NCBI GenBank assembly: GCA_020848035.1
Contig: JADLAX010000027.1
Location: forward strand, 1 to 41,527
DNA length: 41,527 nt
Source of the DNA: Anaerolineae bacterium
GTDB taxonomy: Bacteria > Chloroflexota > Anaerolineae > Promineifilales > Promineifilaceae
Direction of reading: 5' to 3'
This document shows positions 16,019 through 24,921 of this stretch, one piece after another. How positions within the stretch are numbered: position 1 is the first letter of the stretch; every line of letters starts with the position of its first letter. Below the pieces are notes generated by a model. The model had not been told where the DNA came from, made no database searches, and was given only the letters and a program-made list of their open reading frames with translations. The translations under genes and the position numbers were made by a program.

Positions 16019-16930
16019 CTAGAGGTTGAGGAGCGTGATCGCCGTGGCAATTGTCAGCGGGCTGAGCAGGGTGGAAAGCAGCACAATGCTGGTAACGGCC
16101 GGGGGATCGAGATCAAACTCGGTGGCCAGGATGATGGTGAAGACCGCTGGCGGCATGCTGGCCTCGATAATCGAGGTGGCCCGGCCCAGGCCGGTCAGCC
16201 CCAGCAGCGTGGCGACGACCACCCCCAGCAGCGGTCCACCCACCAGGCGAATGAGCAGTGCCGGAACCGCCAGTCGCCAGGAGGCCACCGTGCGCAGATC
16301 GGCCAGCTGCATGCCCAGCACCAGCAGCATCACCGGGATGGCCCCCGCGCCGGCCACCTCGATGCCACGCAGCAGCGGCGCAGGGATGGGAATGGCAAAG
16401 GAATAGACCACCACGGCGGAAACGGCCGCATACACCGCCGGAAACTTAATCAACCGGGCCAATGCCTCGCGCCAGGGCATCTCGCCCATCGACGAAATGA
16501 AAATACCGAGGGTGTACAGCATGACAGTACTGGTGGTGTAATAGACCACGGCCCGGGCCAGACCCGGATCGCCGTAGCGCAGCTGGTTCAGCGTCAGGCC
16601 GTAGTTGCCGCCGTTGACAAACATCACCATCACCAGCAGGGCAATGGTTTGGGTGCGGCCCAGGCGCAGCAGCCGGGCGGCCACGTAGGCCACCGCGCCC
16701 ATGAGCAGGACGTTAATGACGGTGAACAGGGCCAGGCTTACCAGCTCGTCGCCGGGCAGTTGGGAGCCAACCAGCGAAGAAAAGACCAGGCAGGGGCTGA
16801 GCACGTTGAGCACGATGGTGGAAAGCGGTTTCTTCTCGACGCCAATCCAGCGCTGCAGGGCGTAGCCAAAGGCGGCCACGATGAAGATGGGGAGGATGTT
16901 TTGCGTGAGAACCAGAACGATGTCGGCCAT
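16019..16930 (-). CDS. AEC family transporter (auxin efflux carrier-like)
   Basis: Integral membrane protein of 303 residues with about ten helices in the two-halves arrangement of the AEC/BART superfamily (PF03547). Typical segments are LNVLSPCLVFSSLVGSQLPG, NGGNYGLTLNQLRYGD (the inter-domain conserved asparagine region) and MPPAVFTIILATEFD near the end. Bacterial relatives export or import small carboxylates such as malate, but the substrate here is unknown. The ATG at 16930 is preferred, with AAGGAT upstream. The extension to 16987 is made from the ACGGCCGT hairpin. It could be co-transcribed with the HEAT-repeat gene upstream. Confidence 0.88.
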   Translation of the reverse strand: MADIVLVLTQNILPIFIVAAFGYALQRWIGVEKKPLSTIVLNVLSPCLVFSSLVGSQLPGDELVSLALFTVINVLLMGAVAYVAARLLRLGRTQTIALLVMVMFVNGGNYGLTLNQLRYGDPGLARAVVYYTTSTVMLYTLGIFISSMGEMPWREALARLIKFPAVYAAVSAVVVYSFAIPIPAPLLRGIEVAGAGAIPVMLLVLGMQLADLRTVASWRLAVPALLIRLVGGPLLGVVVATLLGLTGLGRATSIIEASMPPAVFTIILATEFDLDPPAVTSIVLLSTLLSPLTIATAITLLNL

Positions 16931-16959
16931 CTGCGGCGGGTATCCTTGCCAAAATAAAA

Positions 16960-17000
16960 AGGGAACGGCCGTTGCGCTGTGTGGCAAACGGCCGTTCCCT
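16960..17000. repeat. Inverted repeat made from two ACGGCCGT sites
   Basis: Arms AGGGAACGGCCGTT (16960-16973) and AACGGCCGTTCCCT (16987-17000) are perfect 14-bp complements with a 13-nt loop. Each arm contains the 8-bp palindrome. It lies between the stop of the HEAT-repeat gene and the start of the AEC gene, both minus strand, so it may work as a terminator or a leader structure. Confidence 0.85.
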
Positions 17001-17038
17001 CACCTGCACCTGAAAGATGCAATTTTAAGTAAACCGGG

Positions 17039-18043
17039 CTAATCGTCAAAATCTAATTCGTCGTCATCAGCCTCGTCGTCGTCGTCTTCGTCGAAGTCAA
17101 AATCCACAAAGTCGAACTCCCCGGCCATCATGGCGGCCTCTTCCATCGCCTCTTCGACCGTCTGCAGGATCTCGTCATCCGCTTCGATTTCCGGATCTTC
17201 CAGCATTTCCGTCAGGATGCGCTGCACCTCGTCGCCGCCGATCTGGCCCAGGGAAGTGATAGCCGCCAGGCGCACCGCCACGTCCTCGTCGTAGGCCAGC
17301 TCGGCCAGACGCTCCACAAAATCGCTGTTGCCGATGGCTCCGGCGGCTCGGGCCGCTTCAGCGCGCATCTCTTCATACGGGCTTTCCAATTCACTCATCA
17401 CCGTGGCCGACCAGCGGCGATCGGCCGTTGCGCCCATGGCAAATACGGCGCTCACCTGCATTCCCTGGTCGCGGCTTTCGTACGCCTCTTCGATGAGCTG
17501 GTTCACTCGGGGATGGCCCGCCGGACCCAGCGCTTCTAAAACGACGCGGCGCACGGAATCGGCCGTTTTTTCATTATCGTAACGGCCCAGCAGCACATCA
17601 AGCAGACCAGGCAGGATACGCTCGGGCAGCTGGCCCCATTCAGCCATGAGCACAAAGTGGCCCAGGGCACCGGCTGCGGCGGCCTGTACCCGCTCGTCGG
17701 GGTCGTTGTTCAGCAGGTTGGTGATGGGCGGGATCAGCTTCAAATCCGAGGTGTCCCACAAGCCGTCCAGCGACGCCATGCGCACCCCGGCCACGGGGTC
17801 GTTGAAGCCGCGAATAAAAACGGCCGTAAAATCGACGATAAAATTATCTTCGGCAATGTCGGCCAGATGGCGCACAATGATCTGGCGCCGCTCATCGGGA
17901 ACGGCCGTCCAGCCCGTGTCAAACAGCGCCATCTCATCCGCCGCCATGTCAGACAGCCGGTACAGCTTTGGGATGGGCAGCGGCTCGGCCTCAAACAGCT
18001 CCAGCAGCACGTCCGCAAAAGCTTGTTCTTTTTCTTCAGTCAT
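17039..18043 (-). CDS. HEAT-repeat protein with acidic C-terminal tail
   Basis: Protein of 334 residues built from helical repeats. Repeat-like units around DPVAGVRMASLDGLW, DPDERVQAAAAGALG, SPYEEMRAEAARAAGAIG and DEDVAVRLAAITSLGQIGGD are typical HEAT/PBS-lyase-like repeats that act as protein-binding scaffolds. The last ~25 residues are almost all Asp and Glu (FDEDDDDEADDD). No catalytic motif is visible. A GTG at 18049 gives a better Shine-Dalgarno distance (GGAG, 5 nt) than the ATG at 18043 (11 nt); either could be the start. It lies downstream of the RseP-like gene on the same strand but is separated by a GC-rich repeat. Confidence 0.75.
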   Translation of the reverse strand: MTEEKEQAFADVLLELFEAEPLPIPKLYRLSDMAADEMALFDTGWTAVPDERRQIIVRHLADIAEDNFIVDFTAVFIRGFNDPVAGVRMASLDGLWDTSDLKLIPPITNLLNNDPDERVQAAAAGALGHFVLMAEWGQLPERILPGLLDVLLGRYDNEKTADSVRRVVLEALGPAGHPRVNQLIEEAYESRDQGMQVSAVFAMGATADRRWSATVMSELESPYEEMRAEAARAAGAIGNSDFVERLAELAYDEDVAVRLAAITSLGQIGGDEVQRILTEMLEDPEIEADDEILQTVEEAMEEAAMMAGEFDFVDFDFDEDDDDEADDDELDFDD

Positions 18044-18216
18044 CTTCACTAATTCTCCAAATACCGGGCAGCAATGCCCGCTGTCTCACTTGACAAACTT
18101 GAGTGTCGCTCCCGCGCGGGTATGACACGCTTTATGATGGGGAATGGTTGATAAAAAAAACATCTGACGAGGCCAGCCTTTCTCGCCCCCATCAGATGTA
18201 ATGTTACAGGTTCAAA

Positions 18217-18297
18217 ACCCTCACCCCAACCCTCTCCCTAGGAGGGAGAGGGAGCCTGATCCCCGCCCCCTTTCAGGGGAAGGGTTAGGGAGGGGGT
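18217..18297 (-). repeat. GC-rich two-hairpin repeat, copy 3
   Basis: The same ~81-bp element as at 3831, 7594 and 23491, here on the minus strand, so again in the direction of the flanking genes. On the plus strand it starts ACCCTCACCCCAACCCTCTC and ends AGGGTTAGGGAGGGGGT. It lies just past the stop of the RseP-like gene. Confidence 0.82.
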
Positions 18298-18303
18298 AAA
18301 TAT

Positions 18304-19371
18304 CTAAAAAATCGGATTCACAATGTCCTGCACAATCAGCAGGGCCATCAGGCCCAGCAGCACCAGCATACCCACGATGTGGACCATGCCTTCGCGCTCT
18401 GGCTCAATGCGACGGCCGCGCACGGCCTCGATGAGTATGAACAAAATACGCCCACCGTCCAGGGCGGGAATCGGCAGCAAATTGGTAAAACCCAGGGCCA
18501 CGCTGATGAAGCCGACCATGTTGAGAATGGGGAACAAATTGCTGTTGGTCACTGACACTTCGGCCGCCTGGCCAGCAATCTGGCTGATGCCCACCACGCT
18601 CACCGGCCGCGCCTCGCTGGGGGAAATCTCGCCATTGATCAGCATGGCCGGTACCCGCACGGTGAGGTAGACAATGTTCCACATCGACCGGGCAGACTCG
18701 ACCAGCGCTTCGCCGGGGCCGCGGGTGATGCGACGGCCGTCTGGCGCCGCCATCAAGCCCACCCCAATCGGCCCTTCAACGGCCGGATCGTACTCCCCAG
18801 GCAAGCGGGGAATGACGGTGAGCAGCTCAGTCTCATCGCCCCGCTGCACCAAAACTTCCACTGGCTCACCGGCCTGGCTGCGCATAATGTCGGCAATCAC
18901 CGCCGACGTTTCTGCCTTGATGCCATTCACTTCTAAAAATACATCTTCAGCCTGAAAGCCAGCGACAGCAGCCGGAGAACCTTCCTCCACCGCAGAAATG
19001 GCCACGGCGGGCATACCGATCATAAAAGCAATCCAAAAGACAACCAGGGCCATGATGAAGTTGGCCCCGGCCCCCGCAAACAGCACAAACAGCCGCGCCC
19101 GCTTGGAAGCAGCGGCCAGGCCGCCGGGTATGCTGGGATCATCTTCACCAGCGGGGCGGACAAAGCCGCCTAGGGGAATCCAGTTCAGCGAGTAGATCGT
19201 GCCGTTGCGCTCGGCGAGCTTCAGCGCGCGCGGCGGGAAGCCAAAGCCAAACTCTTCGACCCGAATGTTAGACAGCCGGGCGGCAAAAAAGTGGCCCAGC
19301 TCATGAACCAAAATGATGGGCGTCAGGACGATAAAAAAGCCGCCCAATGACCACAAAAAAGATGAAGGCAT
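18304..19371 (-). CDS. RseP-like site-2 zinc metalloprotease (M50)
   Basis: Intramembrane protease of 355 residues. LVHELGHFFAARL in the first helix gives the zinc site HExxH (His23, Glu24, His27), and LLPIPALDGGRILF in a late helix gives the third ligand Asp. A single PDZ domain lies between them (about 110-190, with GSPAAVAGFQAEDVFLEVNG). By homology it cleaves anti-sigma factors or other membrane substrates within the bilayer. AGGA precedes the ATG. Only one PDZ domain is seen, as in many Gram-positive-type RseP/RasP proteins. The DXP reductoisomerase gene that often neighbours rseP is not here, which fits the presence of isopentenyl phosphate kinase elsewhere. Confidence 0.92.
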   Translation of the reverse strand: MPSSFLWSLGGFFIVLTPIILVHELGHFFAARLSNIRVEEFGFGFPPRALKLAERNGTIYSLNWIPLGGFVRPAGEDDPSIPGGLAAASKRARLFVLFAGAGANFIMALVVFWIAFMIGMPAVAISAVEEGSPAAVAGFQAEDVFLEVNGIKAETSAVIADIMRSQAGEPVEVLVQRGDETELLTVIPRLPGEYDPAVEGPIGVGLMAAPDGRRITRGPGEALVESARSMWNIVYLTVRVPAMLINGEISPSEARPVSVVGISQIAGQAAEVSVTNSNLFPILNMVGFISVALGFTNLLPIPALDGGRILFILIEAVRGRRIEPEREGMVHIVGMLVLLGLMALLIVQDIVNPIF

Positions 19372-19423
19372 ATTGTTTTCCTACACAACAGGCCAGGATT
19401 ATTTAGTGAATCAGGTAAGCATC

Positions 19424-19474
19424 GTGGGACGATTTTGCAAATCGTCCCAGGCGATTTACAAAATCGCCCTACAC
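19424..19474. repeat. Cloverleaf-like palindromic repeat GGGACGATTT
   Basis: Two hairpins lie side by side: GGGACGATTT-TGC-AAATCGTCCC and GGCGATTT-ACA-AAATCGCC, followed by CTACAC. The build matches the element at 15871 but the words differ. It lies in the 217-bp gap between the RseP-like start and the ABC ATPase stop, both minus strand. The remainder of the gap shows no gene. Confidence 0.75.
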
Positions 19475-19588
19475 CCACTACCCGATTTAGTTTTTAATCT
19501 ACAATTAATCCTGACCCCAACTTGTTGAAATACCGCTTTAAGACGCGGGCTGCATTATACGCCCGGCGAAAGAAGAATCGCAACCAAT

Positions 19589-20689
19589 CTAACCACTCTC
19601 TAACGGGAGAATACCTTGGGGATCGATGGCCAGGTGGATGGGTTGGCCGAGGGCGGGCAGGGTGACGGCCGTTTCCAATTCAAACTTCAACGTGAGTGGT
19701 GGCTGGTGGCTGGTGGTTAGGGTGATAAGTTGGTAGCGGCCGCGGAAAGAGTGTTGGAGGAGACGGCCGTTGATCACATTTACCGCTTCTGTTTCGTCCG
19801 TCACCAGCTCGGCGGCTTCGGGACGAATGAGGATCGGGAAGGAATGCTTAATGGTGAATGGTAAATTGTTAATGGTTAATGGGGCAATCTCCAGTCTCCA
19901 GTCTCCAATCTCCACGGTGGGCGGGTTTTCTGCAACCAGTTTGGCTTCGAAGATGTCTTCCATGCCCAGGAAGCGGGCCACAAATGGGGTTGCGGGTTGG
20001 CGGTAGACGGCCTGGGGTGAGCCGATTTGTTCGATACGGCCGTTGTTCATCACGGCAATCTGGTCGGCAATGGCAAACGCTTCGGCCTGGTCGTGGGTGA
20101 CGTAAACGGCCGTCATGCCCTCGGGCCGACCCAACATGCCGCCCGCGTTTTTCAAAATCTGGCGCAAATCCAGCATCAGCCGCTCACGCAGAGCACGGTC
20201 CAGCGCCCCCAGCGGCTCGTCCAGCAAAATGAGGCGCGGCGCGGGGGCCAGCGAGCGGGCCAGGGCCACCCGCTGCTGCTCACCGCCAGACAGCTCGTGG
20301 ATGAGTCGCGAACCAAAGCCAGCCAGCCCTACCAATTCCAGCACCTGCCCCACCCGCTCTTCGATTTCTGCCTGCTCCCAGTGCAGCATACGCAGCCCAA
20401 AAGCCACGTTTTGATAGACGTTTTTGTGGGGAAAGAGGGCGTATTCCTGAAACACCATGCCCAGGCCGCGCTGGTGCACCGGTTGGTGGGTGATGTCTTG
20501 ATCGTTAAGGTAGATACGGCCGTTATCCGGCAGCGTCAGCCCGGCAATGATGCGCAGCAGGGTGGTTTTGCCGCAGCCGCTCGGCCCCAGCAGCACGCCA
20601 ATCTCCCCCGCGCCCAGGGCCAGATCGACATCACGCAGCACCAGCTGGTCGCCAAACGATTTTTCGATATCCGTGCAGTGCAATAACAT
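19589..20689 (-). CDS. ABC transporter ATP-binding protein, PotA/FbpC-like, with repeat-derived insert
   Basis: ATPase of 366 residues with Walker A GPSGCGKTT (35-43), Q-loop FQEYALFPH, signature LSGGEQQRVALARS (133-146), Walker B LILLDEP (153-159) and the switch His in VTHDQAEA. The C-terminal TOBE-like region (from about 245) suggests a polyamine, iron or sulfate-type importer ATPase. No permease or binding protein adjoins it, so the substrate is unknown. Residues about 259-284 (VEIGDWRLEIAPLTINNLPF and following) are encoded by the heptamer repeat GGAGATTGGAGACTGGAGA plus a CCATTAACCATTAAC-type run, in frame. The ATG at 20689 is chosen from the start of the domain; its Shine-Dalgarno is weak. 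Confidence 0.87.
   Translation of the reverse strand: MLLHCTDIEKSFGDQLVLRDVDLALGAGEIGVLLGPSGCGKTTLLRIIAGLTLPDNGRIYLNDQDITHQPVHQRGLGMVFQEYALFPHKNVYQNVAFGLRMLHWEQAEIEERVGQVLELVGLAGFGSRLIHELSGGEQQRVALARSLAPAPRLILLDEPLGALDRALRERLMLDLRQILKNAGGMLGRPEGMTAVYVTHDQAEAFAIADQIAVMNNGRIEQIGSPQAVYRQPATPFVARFLGMEDIFEAKLVAENPPTVEIGDWRLEIAPLTINNLPFTIKHSFPILIRPEAAELVTDETEAVNVINGRLLQHSFRGRYQLITLTTSHQPPLTLKFELETAVTLPALGQPIHLAIDPQGILPLESG
19844..19915. repeat. Heptamer and CCATTAA word repeats inside a coding sequence
   Basis: On the plus strand: ATGGTGAATGGTAAATTGTT and AATGGTTAATGGGG, then CAATCTCCAGTCTCCAGTCT followed by CCAATCTCCA. The second part matches the intergenic heptamer hairpins at 7203, 8138 and 35527, but here as one arm only. 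It lies in the TOBE-like region of the ABC ATPase and keeps the frame open. Confidence 0.75.
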
Positions 20690-20787
20690 AAACGCAACTT
20701 TACCCTGTTTAAACCCTGTGCCAAGTTCAGGGGCCGGAATGTGGTAGAATACGGCCGTTGTCAACCACACCTTCAAGGATTACACGC

Positions 20788-21270
20788 ATGAGTTCACCCA
20801 AAACATGGCACGTGGCCAAATGGCACCCCCTGGCCTGGCTGGAAACCGGGATAAAGTTGGTAGGATTGGGTATTGGGGTGGGAACGGCCGTTGCCACGCT
20901 TGCCGATCCCACCTTTGCCTTCCCTACCGGGCTGCGCCTGGTGCAGTTTGTCGTTCTTGCCCTTCTCTCGCTGGGGTTAGTCGCCGCCATCTTGGACCGA
21001 TTAGCCGACCGCGAACTTATCGCCATGGCCTTTGTGGTGCTGAACAACCTGGGCCATTGGGGCATGGTGCTGGCCCTGGCCAGCGCCCAAGAGCTGGGCA
21101 ACGCCGTCTGGCTGTTTGCCGGGCTGATGCTGCTGGGCGACCTGGTCAAACTCTGGTTCATCAAGGTCGCCAACTTTACCGTGCGTGACTTTCCGCAGCG
21201 CACCCTCTACATACTCACGGGCATGTATGTTGTTGGCTATAGCCTCATCCTGCTGCTGGAACTATTTTAG
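20788..21270 (+). CDS. Four-helix membrane protein of unknown function
   Basis: Protein of 160 residues with four predicted membrane helices (about 22-42, 50-72, 80-100 and 105-155 with a short break) and few charged residues. I do not recognise the family. The ATG at 20788 follows AAGGAT; an upstream in-frame start at 20758 lies next to an ACGGCCGT site and seems less likely. It is divergent from the ABC ATPase (98 bp apart) and 13 bp ahead of the DUF1475-like gene, so the two probably form a small operon of membrane proteins. Confidence 0.7.
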   Translation: MSSPKTWHVAKWHPLAWLETGIKLVGLGIGVGTAVATLADPTFAFPTGLRLVQFVVLALLSLGLVAAILDRLADRELIAMAFVVLNNLGHWGMVLALASAQELGNAVWLFAGLMLLGDLVKLWFIKVANFTVRDFPQRTLYILTGMYVVGYSLILLLELF

Positions 21271-21283
21271 GCTGGTACCCCCT

Positions 21284-21610
21284 ATGAAATTTGCCAAAGT
21301 TATTTCATTTTTAGGCGTCATAGCCATGAGCGCGGCCATTGGCTACGCCTTTGCGGCTGGTGATTTTGGGACTGAGGGCCGCCAACTGCTGGCCATGCCC
21401 TGGGGCATTGTCTCCCTGGTTGATTTGTACGTTGGCTTTTCACTTTTCTCGCTATGGATTTTTTATCGAGAGCCAAACAAGCTGAGCGCCATCGTCTGGG
21501 TCGCCCTGCTGCTGGTGCTGGGTTTTTTTATTGGCAGCCTGTACGTGCTGCTGGCCCTGGTTCAAAGTAAAGGAGATTGGACGCGGTTTTGGCACGGCCG
21601 TTCCACCTGA
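21284..21610 (+). CDS. Small membrane protein, DUF1475-like
   Basis: Protein of 108 residues with three predicted helices. The central segment VDLYVGFSLFSLWIFYREP and the following WVALLLVLGFFIGSLYVLLAL resemble DUF1475 proteins, whose function is unknown. It starts 13 bp after the previous stop, which implies co-transcription. The Shine-Dalgarno is not strong (GGTACCCCCT). The family call is by recollection of the pattern and should be treated as tentative. Confidence 0.6.
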   Translation: MKFAKVISFLGVIAMSAAIGYAFAAGDFGTEGRQLLAMPWGIVSLVDLYVGFSLFSLWIFYREPNKLSAIVWVALLLVLGFFIGSLYVLLALVQSKGDWTRFWHGRST

Positions 21611-21685
21611 TCCCAAATTCGCCAACAGGTGAATGGCTGTTATAATTGCCATTCTGTTTTCAACAGCATAGCTAACACAAGGAGC

Positions 21686-21723
21686 AAGGTTGGTAGGCCC
21701 CAGCGCGGCGGTTTACCAACCTT
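21686..21723 (+). promoter_or_regulatory. Hairpin between Shine-Dalgarno and ATG of the glycosyltransferase
   Basis: Arms AAGGTTGGTA (21686-21695) and TACCAACCTT (21714-21723) are perfect 10-bp complements around an 18-nt loop that has GCC/GGC pairing of its own. AAGGAG lies at 21679-21684, one base before the stem. The ATG at 21726 is two bases after it. Folding would bring the Shine-Dalgarno near the start codon. Confidence 0.55.
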
Positions 21724-21725
21724 TC

Positions 21726-22490
21726 ATGCGTATGAAATTATCGGTGATTATTTGCTGCTACAACGAGATAGCGACCATCCAGGACGTCATTGCCCGCACC
21801 CAGGCGGTGGATTTAGGCCATGGCTGGACCCGAGAAATCATTGTGGTAGACAACTGCTCCACCGACGGCACCCGCGAACTGCTGCAACAAATCCACGACC
21901 CGGAAATCAAGGTTATTTATCACGAGCGTAATATGGGCAAGGGGATGTCCATCCGCACCGGCATCAACAACATCAGCGGCGATTACCTGATCATTCAGGA
22001 TGCCGACAAGGAGTACGATCCGGCCGAGCATCCCAAGTTTTGTCGCAAGGTGGAGCAGACGGGGGCAACGGCCGTTTACGGTTCCCGCATTTTGGGTGGC
22101 GATGTTAAGTACGAATATGCCCACGCCTACCTGGGCGTGCGCCTCTGGACCTTTGTCACCAACTTGCTCTTTGGCAGCAAGCTCACCGACGTCGGCACCG
22201 GCACCAAAATGGTCCGGGCCGATGTGGCCAAATCGCTCCACCTGACGCTCACCGGCTTCAACCTGGAGTTTGAACTGACCAACAAAGTGCTGCTCAGCGG
22301 CCACGATATTGTCGAAGTGCCAATTAATTACGACCCGCGCACCTATGCCGAAGGTAAAAAGATCACCGTTGCCGACGGTTTCAAAATTATCATGACCATG
22401 CTGCGCGACCGTTTGGGATTCAGCCCCACGTTAAAAAAAGCCACCCAGAATCCAGAAACCAGCCATACATTTGGTGAGAAATCTGTGTAA
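21726..22490 (+). CDS. Family 2 glycosyltransferase
   Basis: Soluble GT-A glycosyltransferase of 254 residues, close in pattern to dolichyl/polyprenyl-phosphate mannosyl- or glucosyltransferases but without their C-terminal membrane helices. It shows LSVIICCYNE (5-14), VVDNCSTDGT (40-49), the metal-binding QDADKEYDP (91-99), YGSRILGG and the acceptor-region motif SGHDIVEVPINYD. It transfers a sugar from a nucleotide donor to an unknown acceptor, probably at the inner membrane. The start is open: ATG 21726 or 21732 fit the domain, while a TTG at 21690 sits five bases after AAGGAG. The last codons run into a word repeat (AAATCTGTGTAATCTGGG). Confidence 0.85.
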   Translation: MRMKLSVIICCYNEIATIQDVIARTQAVDLGHGWTREIIVVDNCSTDGTRELLQQIHDPEIKVIYHERNMGKGMSIRTGINNISGDYLIIQDADKEYDPAEHPKFCRKVEQTGATAVYGSRILGGDVKYEYAHAYLGVRLWTFVTNLLFGSKLTDVGTGTKMVRADVAKSLHLTLTGFNLEFELTNKVLLSGHDIVEVPINYDPRTYAEGKKITVADGFKIIMTMLRDRLGFSPTLKKATQNPETSHTFGEKSV

Positions 22491-22527
22491 TCTGGGATAA
22501 AAATCCAAGAGTGTTAAAGAAATTAAA

Positions 22528-23487
22528 ATGAAAATAGTGGTTACCGGCTCTATTGCCTACGATTACCTCATGTCGTTCCCCGGCAAGTTCACCGACTCGC
22601 TTGTGGCCGACCAACTCCATACCGTCAGCCTCAGCTTCCTGGTCGATTCACTCAATCGGCAGCGCGGCGGCACCGCCCCCAACATCGCCTACACCCTGGC
22701 GCTGCTAGGCGGCCGTCCCAGCGTCATGGCCACCGCCGGGCAAGATTTTGGCGACTACCGCGCCTGGCTGGAAAGCCACGGCGTTGATACCTCGGCTATT
22801 GTAGAAATTGAAAACGACTTTTGCGCCTCATTTTTTGTAAACACCGACCAGGCGCAAAACCAGATCGCCAGCTTTTACACCGGAGCCATGGCCCACGCCG
22901 CCCGCCTCAGCTTTGCCCAATACGCCGCCGATGCTGACCTGGCCGTCATTTCGCCCAATGCCCCAGACGCCATGAGCCAATACGCCGCCGAATGCCGCAC
23001 CCTGGGCATCCCGTTTATTTACGATCCCAGCCAGCAGGCCGCCCGCTTCAGCGGTGCCGAGCTGCTGCATGGCCTGGATGGTGCCCACATGCTCACCGTC
23101 AACGAATACGAGCATAAGCTGATTCAAGACAAAACCGGCCTCACCGAAGAGCAGATTTTGCAGCGGGTGGGCAGTCTGCTGGTAACCCTGGCCGGTGAAG
23201 GGGCACGCCTGGTCATCAACGGCCAGGAAATTCGTATTCCTGCTGTACCGCCGCAGGCGATCACAGACCCCACCGGTGCCGGGGATGCCTTCCGCGCCGG
23301 GCTGATGCGCGGCATGCAGTTGGGCTTGCCCTGGGAAATTGCCGGGCGGATGGGTGCCCTGGCCGCCACCTACGTGCTGGAGCAGATGGGGCCACAAAAC
23401 CATCACTACTCACCACAACAATTCGTGGCCCGTTATCGCCAACATTTTGACGACGATGGGGCACTGGATGTTTTATTAGCAAGTTAA
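22528..23487 (+). CDS. PfkB-family sugar kinase, probable adenosine kinase
   Basis: Ribokinase-fold protein of 319 residues. It has the substrate-binding RGGTAPNIAYTLALLGG (46-62) and the catalytic anion hole and base DPTGAGDAFRAG (247-258, catalytic Asp253). The next gene is S-adenosylhomocysteine hydrolase, whose product adenosine must be removed for the reaction to proceed. Adenosine kinase is therefore the most economical reading: ATP plus adenosine gives AMP plus ADP. A different nucleoside or sugar cannot be excluded from sequence. The Shine-Dalgarno is weak (AAAGAAATTAAA). Confidence 0.78.
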   Translation: MKIVVTGSIAYDYLMSFPGKFTDSLVADQLHTVSLSFLVDSLNRQRGGTAPNIAYTLALLGGRPSVMATAGQDFGDYRAWLESHGVDTSAIVEIENDFCASFFVNTDQAQNQIASFYTGAMAHAARLSFAQYAADADLAVISPNAPDAMSQYAAECRTLGIPFIYDPSQQAARFSGAELLHGLDGAHMLTVNEYEHKLIQDKTGLTEEQILQRVGSLLVTLAGEGARLVINGQEIRIPAVPPQAITDPTGAGDAFRAGLMRGMQLGLPWEIAGRMGALAATYVLEQMGPQNHHYSPQQFVARYRQHFDDDGALDVLLAS

Positions 23488-23490
23488 TTC

Positions 23491-23570
23491 ACCCCCACCC
23501 TAACCCTCCCCCTGGCAGGGGGAGGGAATTAGCTCCCTCTCCCTTGTAGGGAAAGGGCTGGGGTGAGGGT
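23491..23570 (+). repeat. GC-rich two-hairpin repeat, copy 4
   Basis: An 80-bp copy of the element at 3831: ACCCCCACCCTAACCCTCCC, CTGGCAGGGGGAGGG, CTCCCTCTCCCTTGTAGGGA, ending GGGGTGAGGGT. It lies between the PfkB kinase stop and the Shine-Dalgarno of ahcY, in the direction of transcription, separating two genes that seem functionally linked. Confidence 0.85.
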
Positions 23571-23580
23571 CATTCTTTGA

Positions 23581-24855
<1,275 letters not shown>

Positions 24856-24863
24856 TTGTGAGC

Positions 24864-24915
24864 GGGTGAAGGGGTGAATGTAAATCGCCCCTTCACCCCT
24901 TCACCCCTTCACTCC
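24864..24915. repeat. CCCCTTCA word repeat hairpin
   Basis: GGGTGAAGGGG (24864-24874) pairs with CCCCTTCACCC (24888-24898) around a 13-nt loop. Two more direct copies of the word CCCCTTCA follow. It fills the 66-bp gap between ahcY and the PAP2-like gene, close to the latter's start, so it may attenuate that gene. Confidence 0.75.
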
Positions 24916-24921
24916 TCGTCG

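Noticed and set aside
18100..18230. A tRNA-like GGTTCAAAACC near 18210
   Set aside because: No acceptor or anticodon stems fit around it. It is the edge of the GC-rich repeat.
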